Positions 36,595-46,100 of a stretch of 64,000 nucleotides of DNA are shown here, piece by piece. The translations under genes were made by a program, and so were the position numbers. Below the pieces are notes generated by a model. That model saw nothing but the letters and a program-made list of their open reading frames with translations, did no database searches and was not told where the DNA came from. Source of the DNA: Pokkaliibacter sp. MBI-7 (GTDB lineage Bacteria > Pseudomonadota > Gammaproteobacteria > Pseudomonadales > Balneatricaceae); NCBI RefSeq assembly GCF_029846635.1, contig NZ_JARVTG010000001.1:1704501-1768500 (forward strand), read 5' to 3'. The first letter of the stretch is position 1; every line of letters starts with the position of its first letter.

Positions 36595-37078
36595 TGCGGG
36601 TTCCTCTCTAGAACAGTGGTTGCAGGGTAGCGGGCGGGAATTGCCTTGTGAGTCTCAATCCCAGGCCCTGATGGTGTCGGTTCACAACAGCGCGTGTGGC
36701 GTGCTGCAATGATTCATCAAGCGTTGCCAGTTACGGAAAGGCAAAAGCAGCGAGCTTCACTGCCGATGCGCTTCTTGTCTTACTGCCATTTCTGCTATTT
36801 CTGCCATTCCCATCAAAAACCGGAGAACAGCGGGCTGGCAGTGATAAGGCCGACAGGGCTATAAAAACAGACTTACAGTCGATCAATCAGGGTTTCCGAC
36901 TTCGAGTCGGTTTTGTCAAGAGGATCGCGAACAGCATGGGGAGGCCGGAGGGTGCGTCGCTCCCGAGAGACGGCGTGAGTACCACGGGGCAGACTGTGTT
37001 GATTGAGTGCCGCGTTGAGCGATATGTGCCAGGCCCTCCTGTACATCGATAACCACCTAGCCATGAGAGAACCACTTA
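36595..37078. other. Gene-free stretch with one hairpin
   Basis: About 480 bp between the sodB pseudogene and a divergent TetR gene. Short overlapping ORFs here show no family resemblance. CCGACT-TCG-AGTCGG followed by TTTT at 36896-36914 looks like a small terminator on the plus strand, orphaned from any visible gene, and supports the view that this region has lost genes. Confidence 0.4.
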
Positions 37079-37711
37079 ATGCCCCCCATTCAGCCCCCTC
37101 CAACCCAAGGTGCCGTCGCGCGAGTACGTAAGCCGCAGAAACGCGGCCTGCGGAGCGCGCAGAAGCTATTGGAAGCGGCTGCCTCGTTATTCGTGGAGAA
37201 AGGCTTTGACGAAACGAGCATCGACGAAATCGTCTTGCTCGCCGGTAGCGCCAAAGGAACGTTCTATCACCACTACGAATCCAAGCAGGCCCTGCTGATT
37301 GCGCTGCGGCAGCGTGTAGCTGAGCAGTACCAGACAGATATGGATGCCGTGCTGGCCGGGAACCAAAGCGATGATCTGCTGGAGAGGCTTGAGACCTGGG
37401 TTGGTGCTGCGTTCGATGCCTACATCAACATCGGGCCATTATACGAAGTCGTGTATGGCAACTATCCTGCGTCGCGATGGACCTCGGCGGATATGCCCTT
37501 TATGACTGATTTTGTTGCCCTGTTGCGGGAAGGGCATCAAAGGGGGATCTGGATCGTACAGGAGCCGCACCTGACAGCGACGTTCATTTACAGGGGAATA
37601 CTGGGTGCAATAGATGACCTGATTCTGGAAGGTAAACCCATCGCGGGCGTCAAGCAGAGCATGGTCGCCGTGGTGCGTCACGCCGTTGGCCTGCAGAGCG
37701 CCTGCGGCTGA
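37079..37711 (+). CDS. TetR-family transcriptional regulator
   Basis: A 210-residue TetR regulator. Helix-turn-helix at about 25-72: RSAQKLLEAAASLFVEKGFD, then SIDEIVLLAGSAKGTFYHHY. The C-terminal domain is helical (PLYEVVYGNYPASRWTSADM; MVAVVRHAVGL). Ribosome site weak. It lies between the sodB pseudogene and an oppositely oriented set of a cyclophilin-like protein, hydrolase and alcohol dehydrogenase, any of which it could control; no operator was identified. Confidence 0.85.
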   Translation: MPPIQPPPTQGAVARVRKPQKRGLRSAQKLLEAAASLFVEKGFDETSIDEIVLLAGSAKGTFYHHYESKQALLIALRQRVAEQYQTDMDAVLAGNQSDDLLERLETWVGAAFDAYINIGPLYEVVYGNYPASRWTSADMPFMTDFVALLREGHQRGIWIVQEPHLTATFIYRGILGAIDDLILEGKPIAGVKQSMVAVVRHAVGLQSACG

Positions 37712-37770
37712 TAACGGGTTCCCAGCATGCACAACGACACAGCTCCCTTCTGTTCTGCGCGAACTGCCCC

Positions 37771-38247
37771 TCAGTGTCGGAGAAATGCCACTCGCACGTC
37801 ACCAGCGCCCAGTACCTGAGCCAGGCCGGCTGGATCGTCCACACGGCCCAGCCGGGTATAGGCATAAGGTGAACTGAAGGTCTGGTAGAAAACCACGATG
37901 GTGTGTTCGCCCCATAACAGAAGATCGCCGCTGTGAATCGTGCCGGGTCGGCTTGCATCCGTCGGCAGCGACCGTGGCAACGCCTTCTTCTTCTCGTTTC
38001 CGTTGAGCTCCTCCATTTCCAGCGTCAAAGGCAACAGGGTAGCGAAGGCGCGTGCGGCCGCGGTGTCCGCAAGGGTGATGGCGAAGCGGCGTTCACCGAC
38101 TTTCATCCACATACGCGCATCCTCCGCTTTCCTGATCGCCGGCGCAGGGGCCGGCGCCACGGACCCTGCCGCCAGAGCGACAGGGTTTACGCACAGTGCA
38201 AGGCACATCAGCGACAGGCCCATTCGCAGACAGGCCAGGCGGCGCAC
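37771..38247 (-). CDS. Secreted cyclophilin-like fold protein
   Basis: A 158-residue protein with a signal peptide (RRLACLR, then a hydrophobic core, cleavage near ALAAG). The mature part, MWMKVGERRFAITLADTAAA, LLPLTLEMEELNGNEKKK, GDLLLWGEHTIVVFYQTFSS, YTRLGRVDDPAGL, has the strand pattern of the cyclophilin-like 2 family found beside oxidoreductases. No peptidyl-prolyl isomerase residues can be claimed. GTG at 38247 has AGG seven bases upstream; a TTG four bases into the hydrolase stop is the alternative. Practically overlapping the hydrolase gene, so co-translated. Confidence 0.78.
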   Translation of the reverse strand: MRRLACLRMGLSLMCLALCVNPVALAAGSVAPAPAPAIRKAEDARMWMKVGERRFAITLADTAAARAFATLLPLTLEMEELNGNEKKKALPRSLPTDASRPGTIHSGDLLLWGEHTIVVFYQTFSSPYAYTRLGRVDDPAGLAQVLGAGDVRVAFLRH

Positions 38248-38249
38248 TC

Positions 38250-39362
38250 TCAAGCCTGCGCCAGATGCTGATTAAAGAAGGACACCAGCTTGTCAAAGGG
38301 GATCACCTCAACCCGGTCGTACAGGTCGGTGTGAACCGCACCCGGAATGATCATGAGCTCCTTGGGCTCCGCCGCAGCGGCATAAGCGGTTTCGCTGAAG
38401 TAGCGCGAGTGTGCCTTTTCGCCATGAATCAACAGCAGAGGGCGCGGCGAAATTTCCTTGATGTAACTGAGGATCGGCATGTTCATGAACGACAGCGGCG
38501 TCGTCTGCGACCAGGAATTCCCGGAGTTCACGGCACGCTCATGGTAACCACGCTTGGTCATGTAGTAGTCGTGGTAATCGACCATGAACTGGGGTTCGCC
38601 CCCCTTCAGCACGTTGTAGGGTGGCTGGTAGGCCGGCGCGCCGCTCTCGGCATCCGCCCAGCGCTGGCGGCTCATGTGCTCCAGAGCCTGAGTACGCTGT
38701 TCAAGGGTGACGCTGTCGTTATACCCCTTCGACATCACGCGGGTCATATCGTACATGGTACTGGCCACCACGGCCTTGATACGCTTGTCCACTGCAGCCG
38801 CGTTCAGGGCCATGCCACCCCACCCGCAAATGCCGATGATGCCGATGCGTTCGCGGTCAACGTCAGGCTGCAACCCCAGAAAATCAACGGCTGCGCTGAA
38901 GTCTTCGGTATTGATGTCCGGCGATGCGACATTCCTTGGCTGGCCACCGCTTTCCCCAGTGTAAGAAGCATCGAAAGCCAGCGTGATGAATCCTCGCTCC
39001 GCCATGGTCTGTGCGTAGAGGCCTGATGACTGCTCCTTCACCGCGCCGAACGGTCCCCCAACGGCGAGCGCTGCCAGCTTACCATTGGCATTTTTAGGAC
39101 TGTAAAGATCGCCCGCCAGGGTGATCCCATAGCGATTCGTGAAGCTGACCTTTTTGTGATCAACCTTATTGCTGCGCGGGAAGGTCTTGTCCCACTTATC
39201 ACTGAGTTCCAGCGTCGACTGTGCAACAGCCTGCCCCGAGGCCAGCACCCCAACGCTCAACGCGGCGATGCTGGCACCGGTCATTTTCAGCACACTGCGA
39301 CGCTCCGCATCATGCATATCCTGGCAGGCAACGGTGCTGCCCGTTTCATTGTGCTTGTTCAT
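38250..39362 (-). CDS. Tat-exported alpha/beta-hydrolase with Cys nucleophile
   Basis: A 370-residue hydrolase. A twin-arginine signal (RRSVLKMTGASIAALSVG, residues 21-38) directs it to the periplasm. The nucleophile elbow reads GICGWGG with Cys179 where serine hydrolases have Ser, as in dienelactone hydrolases. Later LLIHGEKAHSRYF and GAVHTDLYD carry the expected acid and His. Cognates are annotated as acetylxylan esterase-like or DLH-like hydrolases. It is followed directly by the cyclophilin-like gene and lies 26 bp after the ADH stop, forming ADH-hydrolase-cyclophilin on one strand. Ribosome site GGAG. Confidence 0.85.
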   Translation of the reverse strand: MNKHNETGSTVACQDMHDAERRSVLKMTGASIAALSVGVLASGQAVAQSTLELSDKWDKTFPRSNKVDHKKVSFTNRYGITLAGDLYSPKNANGKLAALAVGGPFGAVKEQSSGLYAQTMAERGFITLAFDASYTGESGGQPRNVASPDINTEDFSAAVDFLGLQPDVDRERIGIIGICGWGGMALNAAAVDKRIKAVVASTMYDMTRVMSKGYNDSVTLEQRTQALEHMSRQRWADAESGAPAYQPPYNVLKGGEPQFMVDYHDYYMTKRGYHERAVNSGNSWSQTTPLSFMNMPILSYIKEISPRPLLLIHGEKAHSRYFSETAYAAAAEPKELMIIPGAVHTDLYDRVEVIPFDKLVSFFNQHLAQA

Positions 39363-39388
39363 GTTGAATTCTCCAGATGAGTGGTCAG

Positions 39389-40438
39389 TTAAGCTGCGAG
39401 CGTGACGCTGTCGACCACGAAGCGGTATTTCACGTCGCCCTGCAGAAGGCGTTCGTAGGCGCTGTTGATCTGGTCGGCACGAATCAGTTCGATGTCGGAA
39501 ACGATGTTGTGGGTGGCGCAGAAGTCGAGCATCTCCTGCGTTTCAGCGATGCCACCAATCATCGAGCCGGCCAGCGCGCGACGCTTGAATATCAGGTTGA
39601 ATACCTCGGGTGATGGATGCGGTGTGGCAGGCGCACCTACCAACGTCAGCGTGCCATCCCGCTTCAGCAGCACAAGGTAGGCATCGAGGTCGTGGGCTGC
39701 CGCAACGGTATCGATAATGAGATCGAAACTCTTGGCATGAGCGGCCATTTCGTCAGCATTGCGTGACACGATCACCTCGTCCGCTCCCAATACCTTCGCT
39801 GCCTCACGCTTGGACTCGGAGGTAGTGAAGGCCACCACATGCGCTCCCATCGCATGGGCAAGCTTGACGCCCATATGACCCAGGCCACCGATGCCGACAA
39901 TACCGACTTTCTTGCCTGGCCCTGCCTGCCAGTGGCGCAGCGGCGAATAGGTTGTAATGCCTGCGCACAGCAACGGCGCTACGGCAGCGAGTTGAGCCTG
40001 CGGGTGACGAATACGAAGCACATAGCGCTCGTGCACGACGATCTGTTGTGAGTAGCCCCCCTGCGTCCAGCCCGGGGCATCCGGCGTGGGGAAGTTGTAA
40101 GTGCCGACCATGCCGTCGCAGTAGTTCTCCAGACCGGAGTCACACTCCTCGCACTGCCTACAGCTATCGACGATGCAGCCGATGCCGACCAGATCGCCAA
40201 CGTTGAAATGACCGACGTGAGGGCCGACGGCCGACACCCGTCCCACGATTTCGTGGCCAGGGACACACGGGAACTGTGTACCGGCCCACTCGGCGCGCAC
40301 CTGATGCAGATCAGAATGACAGATACCGCAATAGGCAATGTCGATCTGAACGTCATGAGCTCCCGTCTCACGGCGGGTAATCTGCATGGGCTCAAGCGGC
40401 TTATCGCCGGCATAAGCACCGTAGGCATTTACTTTCAC
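39389..40438 (-). CDS. Zinc-dependent alcohol/aldehyde dehydrogenase (YahK-like)
   Basis: A 349-residue medium-chain dehydrogenase of the cinnamyl-alcohol/YahK group. Catalytic zinc: GICHSD with Cys40 and GHE; structural zinc: four Cys in CRQCEECDSGLENYC; nucleotide loop GIGGLGHMGVKLA. Such enzymes reduce aldehydes with NADPH. The GTG at 40438 is chosen because CTGAAGGAG stands right before it and VKVNAYGAY is the normal family start; an ATG ten codons upstream lacks a ribosome site. First gene of a three-gene unit. Confidence 0.9.
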   Translation of the reverse strand: MKVNAYGAYAGDKPLEPMQITRRETGAHDVQIDIAYCGICHSDLHQVRAEWAGTQFPCVPGHEIVGRVSAVGPHVGHFNVGDLVGIGCIVDSCRQCEECDSGLENYCDGMVGTYNFPTPDAPGWTQGGYSQQIVVHERYVLRIRHPQAQLAAVAPLLCAGITTYSPLRHWQAGPGKKVGIVGIGGLGHMGVKLAHAMGAHVVAFTTSESKREAAKVLGADEVIVSRNADEMAAHAKSFDLIIDTVAAAHDLDAYLVLLKRDGTLTLVGAPATPHPSPEVFNLIFKRRALAGSMIGGIAETQEMLDFCATHNIVSDIELIRADQINSAYERLLQGDVKYRFVVDSVTLAA

Positions 40439-41212
40439 GGAACACTCCTTCAGTCGCTGGTCGACCACTGAGCGCTGCCATAGCCGTCAGGATTGCATCT
40501 CATCGGGCGTGGACAGTGCTTTACTGTTGCGTGAATTTTCATTCCGACGGGCGGACATCCGGTAGCAGAATCCTGCCGTTTGCTTGCCTGATCCACCGAA
40601 CAATCTCAGCCCGGATGCCGAACCTTTGTCATCTATGGCATGTCATGGGTCAGCAAAAACAAAGGGGATTTCCATGCCTGCAGGCGAAGCACCTATGCCG
40701 GATACAGACCGGCCGTCAGCCACCCTTCGCACGGATTGAAAGGACGTTAGCGGCTGCAGAATCGCCGAAGAGGGTGACCTGCCAGCCGCGCTGGAATGCC
40801 TCCCGCTTTTCGACGCAAGCCGCCCACCGCAGTGTGCACAGGCATCGTCGTACCCCGCGTCGTTATTAAGGTGTGGGGAGAGAAGCACCTGTTTGCTGGC
40901 AAACAATCTGACACCGAGCGCTTCCCGCTCGGGACAATGAACCGCTGCAGCTCCCGAAATGGTTGCGCCTAAACACAGCGCGGCGGTCCATGTGGGCGGT
41001 GCAAGGCCGCCCTTTGCCCTGAGCGTCGCATTCAGTGTTTCAACACCGCTTGCCTGTGCCCTGATCCGGTTCATTAGCCGGGATATTCGACAGTTTTTGG
41101 TGCAGCCCGAGCGAACACAGCCCCCTGCCGTAACCCTCTCTCTTTTTTCCATTCCCTGTGCAGTGGATTGATCTCATTCAGCTTTTTTCCTTTTGTGCAG
41201 TGCAGGTGAGAA
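40439..41212. other. Long intergenic region upstream of urea locus
   Basis: About 770 bp. A 169-codon minus-strand frame (40643-41152) and smaller plus frames exist but none shows domains, a normal ribosome site or recognisable homology, so I annotate no gene. TTTTGGTGCA at 41095-41104 matches half of the NtrC consensus, about 110 bp upstream of the sigma-54 promoter, a proper enhancer distance. The ADH promoter lies at the left end. Confidence 0.45.
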
Positions 41213-41230
41213 ATGGCACAGGCCTTGCTG
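41213..41230 (+). promoter_or_regulatory. Sigma-54 promoter of the urea-use operon
   Basis: TGGCAC-AGGCC-TTGCT (41214-41229) matches the -24/-12 consensus at every key base, including GG and GC with the required spacing. Transcription should start around 41240, about 34 bp before the allophanate hydrolase ATG. Sigma-54 control fits nitrogen-limitation response through NtrC. Confidence 0.85.
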
Positions 41231-41238
41231 AATACCAT

Positions 41239-41262
41239 CTTGAATACAAGATTGGATACCAA
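41239..41262. promoter_or_regulatory. Tandem GntR/FCD-type operators
   Basis: CTTGAATACAAG (41239-41250) and TTGGATACCAA (41252-41262) are adjacent dyads of the TTG-TA-CAA type recognised by FCD-subfamily GntR repressors. They cover the predicted transcription start of the sigma-54 promoter. The GntR gene at 46779 in the same operon is the obvious candidate binder. Confidence 0.65.
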
Positions 41263-41273
41263 GGACTTTCACC

Positions 41274-43088
41274 ATGCACATCGATCTGGGCTGGACCATC
41301 CAAGAGTGGCAGGACGCATACCGCAGCGCCGCTTTGACGCCGCGCGACGCCTTGCCTGCACTGCTGGCGCAGTATCCCGCCGACGACCCCGCCTGGATCA
41401 GTGTGATCACGCCAGCCCAGCTGCAGCAGCAACTGGAAGCGCTGGATACGCTGCTGGCCAGCGTCGGGGGCGACCTCAGCCAGCTGCCCCTGTACGGAGT
41501 GCCTTTCGCCGCCAAGGACAATATCGACTTCGCCGGTATTGCCACCACCGCGGCCTGCCCCGAATTCGCCTTTCTGCCCGAACAGGATGCCTTTGTGATT
41601 GCCCAGCTGCGCAAGGCCGGAGCGGTGCTGATGGGCAAAACCAATCTTGATCAGTTTGCCACCGGTCTGGTGGGCACCCGCTCGCCCTACGGCGAAGTGC
41701 CCAACAGCTTCAAACCGGAATACGTCAGTGGCGGCTCCAGTTCCGGCTCCGCGTCGGTGGTGGCCCGCGGTCTGGTGACCTTCTCACTGGGCACCGATAC
41801 CGCCGGCTCCGGCCGCGTACCGGCTGGTTTCAATAACCTGGTCGGGCTGAAACCCACCCGCGGTGCGCTGAGTAACAGCGGGCTGGTGCCCGCCTGCAAA
41901 AGCATTGATTGCATCACCGTGTTCGCCTACAGCGTCGACGATGCCGCCAGCGTGCTGCAGGTCGCTGAAGCTTTTGACCCCCGTGATCCCTATTCCCGCG
42001 AGGCTGACCTGTCAGCGCCACGCAGCCTGCCAGCACAGCCGGTGTTCGGCATCCCTGCCAGTATCCCCTGGTTTGATGATCAGCAGGCCGAAGCCGCTTT
42101 CGCCGCCGCTAAACAGCAGCTGCTGGAGATGGGCATCACGTTCAAGGAGATCGACTTTAGCCCGCTGTTCGAGATGGCTGCGCTGCTGTACGAAGGCCCC
42201 TGGGTCGCCGAACGCATGGCCGCCGTCGACGACTTCTACCGCCAGCAGCCCGATGCCATCAACCCGGTGGTACGCGCCATCATCGAAAAGGCCGCTAACT
42301 TCACGGCGGTGGATACCTTCAAGGCCGAATACCGGCGCATGGAGCTGCTACGCATCGCCAATGACATCATCGGCAGTGTCGATGCCCTGTGTGTGCCTAC
42401 CTCACCGACCATCTATACCCGTGAGCAGATGAAGCAGGAGCCGATCCTGTTCAACAGCCACTACGGCACCTTCACCAACTTCGTCAACTTCGCTGACTGG
42501 TGTGCGCTGGCACTGCCCGGCCCGTTACGTGCCGATGACCTGCCTGCGGGCATCACCCTGATTGCGCCGACCTGGCAGGACATTGCCCTGGTGGAGTTTG
42601 GCCGCCGCTGGCAGGCCTTCGCACCCTGGACCCGGGGCGCCACCGGTAAAGCCCTGCCCGTCACCGCCGCCCCTCGCCATGACACCCCCGCAGGCTGGAT
42701 CCGGGTGGCCGTGGTCGGTGCTCATCTCAGTGGCATGCCGCTCAACACCCAGCTGATCGAGCGCCACGCCCTGCTCGCTGAACAGACCACCACCAGTGCT
42801 GACTACCGCCTGTTTGCCCTGCCCAACAGCACGCCGCCGAAACCCGGCCTGCTTAAGGTCGCCGCCGGTGAAGGCGCACCCATCAGCGTCGAGCTGTGGG
42901 ACATGCCGCTGACGGCCTTTGGCTCCTTCGTCGGCCTGATTCCGCCACCGCTGGGGATTGGCAACCTGACCCTGGCCGATGGCCGTACGGTGAAAGGTTT
43001 TATCTGTGAACCCTGGGCCCTGCAGGGCGCCCGCGACATTACCGAGTTTGGCGGCTGGCGTGCCTACATCGCCAGCCTGAAGTCCTGA
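41274..43088 (+). CDS. atzF: Allophanate hydrolase
   Basis: A 604-residue amidase-signature enzyme that cleaves allophanate to ammonia and carbon dioxide. The triad is visible: Lys81 (VPFAAKDNID), cis-Ser155 (SGGSSSGSA) and nucleophile Ser179 (GTDTAGSGR). Beyond about residue 450 lies the extra C-terminal domain of AtzF-type enzymes (VAVVGAHLSGMPLNTQL; FALPNSTPPKPGLLKV), so this is a full-length two-domain allophanate hydrolase, not a general amidase. It is first in the operon, ahead of urea carboxylase, reversing the fused order of yeast urea amidolyase. Confidence 0.93.
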   Translation: MHIDLGWTIQEWQDAYRSAALTPRDALPALLAQYPADDPAWISVITPAQLQQQLEALDTLLASVGGDLSQLPLYGVPFAAKDNIDFAGIATTAACPEFAFLPEQDAFVIAQLRKAGAVLMGKTNLDQFATGLVGTRSPYGEVPNSFKPEYVSGGSSSGSASVVARGLVTFSLGTDTAGSGRVPAGFNNLVGLKPTRGALSNSGLVPACKSIDCITVFAYSVDDAASVLQVAEAFDPRDPYSREADLSAPRSLPAQPVFGIPASIPWFDDQQAEAAFAAAKQQLLEMGITFKEIDFSPLFEMAALLYEGPWVAERMAAVDDFYRQQPDAINPVVRAIIEKAANFTAVDTFKAEYRRMELLRIANDIIGSVDALCVPTSPTIYTREQMKQEPILFNSHYGTFTNFVNFADWCALALPGPLRADDLPAGITLIAPTWQDIALVEFGRRWQAFAPWTRGATGKALPVTAAPRHDTPAGWIRVAVVGAHLSGMPLNTQLIERHALLAEQTTTSADYRLFALPNSTPPKPGLLKVAAGEGAPISVELWDMPLTAFGSFVGLIPPPLGIGNLTLADGRTVKGFICEPWALQGARDITEFGGWRAYIASLKS

Positions 43089-43109
43089 GCGGCGAAGGGG
43101 AGAAAGGCC

Positions 43110-46100
43110 ATGTTCAACAAGATACTGATCGCCAACCGCGGCGAGATTGCGGTACGCATCATCCGTACCCTGCGCAGCATGGGTATTCACAGCGTGGCGG
43201 TGTACTCCGAAGCCGACCGCAACAGCCCCCATGTCACGCTGGCCGACGAAGCCATCTGCATCGGTGCGGCGGCCCCGTCAGAGAGCTATTTGCGCGGTGA
43301 TGTCATTCTCGATGTGGCGCAGGAAACCGGTGTACAGGCCATCATCCCCGGCTACGGCTTCCTGTCAGAGAACGCCGAGTTTGCCGAGCAGTGCGAAGCC
43401 GCTGGCATCGTCTTTATTGGCCCTACTCCCGATCAGATTCGCCGTTTTGGCCTCAAACACACCTCACGTGAGCTGGCAGCTGCCGCAGGCGTTCCCCTGA
43501 CGCCCGGCACCGGCCTGCTGAACAGTCTCGATGAAGCCCGCCACAGCGCGGCAGCGCTGGGTTATCCGGTGATGCTGAAAAGCACCGCAGGCGGTGGCGG
43601 CATCGGCCTGACCCGCTGCGCCAGTGAGGCCGAGCTGGTGGATGCCTATGAATCGGTACAGCGGCTGGGCAAGAGCTTCTTCAGCAACAGCGGGGTGTTT
43701 CTCGAGCGCTATGTGGACAATGCCCGCCATATCGAGGTGCAGATTTTCGGCGACGGCAAGGGTGAAGTCATCGCGTTGGGTGAGCGTGACTGCTCATTGC
43801 AGCGCCGCAACCAGAAGGTGGTGGAAGAAACCCCTGCCCCCGGCATCAATGCAGCCACCCGTAAAGCGCTGCTGGAGGCGGCAGTGTGTCTGGGCAAGAG
43901 CGTCCACTACCAGTCGGCAGGCACCGTTGAATTTATCTACGACACCGCCCGCGAAGCCTTCTACTTCCTTGAGGTCAACACCCGCCTGCAGGTGGAACAC
44001 CCCATCACCGAGATGGTGACGGGCTTTGATCTGGTGCGCTGGATGGTGGAAATCGCCGCCGGACAGGCACCCGATTTTGCCACCCTCGCCGTGCAGCCAC
44101 AGGGTGCCGCCATTGAAGTGCGCATCTATGCCGAAGACCCGGCGAAGAACTTTCAGCCGTCACCCGGTGTACTCACCGAAGTCAGCTTCCCCGACCATGT
44201 GCGTCTGGATGGCTGGATCAGCACCGGCGCCGAAGTTACCCCCCATTACGACCCGATGCTGGCCAAGCTGATTGTGCATGGCGCGACTCGCAACGAAGCG
44301 CTGATCCGCATGAATGAAGCGCTGGCGGCCACCCGTCTGAGCGGCATTGCCACCAATCTGGATTACCTGCGACAGGTGATTGCCGACGAGGTCTTCATGT
44401 CTGGCAAAGTCTCCACCCGCGCACTGGAAAGCTTTATCTATCAGCCACAGGTGCTGGAAGTACTCAGCCCCGGCACCTACACCACGGTGCAGGATTACCC
44501 CGGCCGTAAAGGGTACTGGGATATCGGTGTGCCGCCGTCCGGGCCGATGGATGACTATGCCTTCCGTCTGGCCAACCGCATCGTCGGCAATGCTGAATCT
44601 GCTGCCGGGCTGGAATGCACCATTATCGGCCCGACCCTGAAATTCCATCAGGACAGCGTCATCGCCCTCTGCGGTGCGGTCAGTGAGGCCATGCTGGACG
44701 AGCAGCAGGTGCCGTTCTGGCAACCGGTCAGCGTCCGCGCCGGGCAGGTGCTCAAGGTCGGCAAGGCCAGTCAGGGCTGCCGCAGCTATCTGGCCATTCG
44801 TGGTGGCTTCGATGTGCCGGTCTACCTCGGCAGTCGTGCCACCTTCGCCCTTGGCCAGTTTGGTGGCCATGCCGGGCGCCCATTGCGAACCGGTGACATG
44901 CTGCCCCTCGGCCGCCCTGCGCTGCCCGGTAATGTCGATGCGCCCGTCAGTGAACCCTGCGCCGCCGCAGCCGGGCTGATCCCCGACTATGCCCTGCCAC
45001 AGCCTGCCGACACGGGCGCGCGGGAATGGCAGATCGGCGTACTGTACGGCCCCCACGGTGCACCGGACTTCTTCACCGAAGAATCCATTACCACCTTCTT
45101 TGCCACCGCCTGGGAAGTGCATTACAACTCCAACCGGCTGGGAATCCGCCTCAATGGCCCGAAACCTGAGTGGACCCGCAGTGACGGTGGCGAGGCGGGC
45201 CTGCATCCCTCCAACGTCCATGACTGCGAATATGCCATCGGCAGTATCAACTTCACCGGCGACATGCCCGTCATTCTTACCCATGACGGCCCCAGCCTCG
45301 GCGGCTTCGTCTGCCCGGTCACCATCGTCAAGGCCGAGCTGTGGAAGGTCGGACAGGTCAAACCGGGGGATCGCATCCGCTTCAGGGCGATGAATTTCGA
45401 TCAGGCTCTGGCACTGGAAAACGCGCAGGACGAAGCCATCGCCAGCCTGCATCCGGTCACACCGGTCGCTGTCGTCGCCACGCCCACCCCGCTGGGCACG
45501 GTGTCGCCCACGGTACTGGCAGAACTGCCGGAAAAAGGTCATCGCCCGCAGGTGGCCTACCGTCAGGCCGGAGACAAGTACCTCCTGCTCGAATACGGCC
45601 CCATGGTGCTGGATCTGCGTTTCCGCTTCCGCGTGCATGCGCTGATGGAAGCGCTGAAACGCACGCCCATCAAAGGCGTGGAGGAGCTGTCACCCGGCGT
45701 ACGCTCGCTGCAGATTCGCTACGACAGCCGGCTGATCCACCAGCGCGAGCTGCTGCAGGCGCTGCTGGCACTGGAAGACACCCTGCCTGCGGTGGACTCC
45801 ATGCGCATCCCCACCCGGGTAGTGCACCTGCCCATGGCGTTTGAGGATTCCGCCACCCTGGATGCCGTGGCCCGCTATCGCCAGTCCGTGAAAGACAAGG
45901 CGCCCTGGCTGCCCAACAACGTTGACTTCATCCAGCGCATCAACGGCCTCGACAGCCGTGACGATGTCCGTGATGTGGTCTTCAGTGCCAGCTACATGGT
46001 GCTGGGTCTGGGTGACGTCTACCTCGGCGCCCCCTGTGCCGTGCCAGTCGACCCGCGGCACCGGCTGCTGACCTCCAAGTACAACCCGGCGCGCACCTAC

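Noticed and set aside
36873..37103. Minus-strand ORF between the sodB pseudogene and TetR
   Set aside because: No family resemblance, no ribosome site, and it overlaps the TetR start.
40643..41152. 169-codon minus-strand frame
   Set aside because: Poor ribosome site, low-complexity composition and no recognisable domain. The possible NtrC half-site lies within it.
44160..45638. 492-codon minus-strand frame opposite urea carboxylase
   Set aside because: Long open frames arise opposite GC-rich genes. The plus strand encodes a complete, well-known enzyme.
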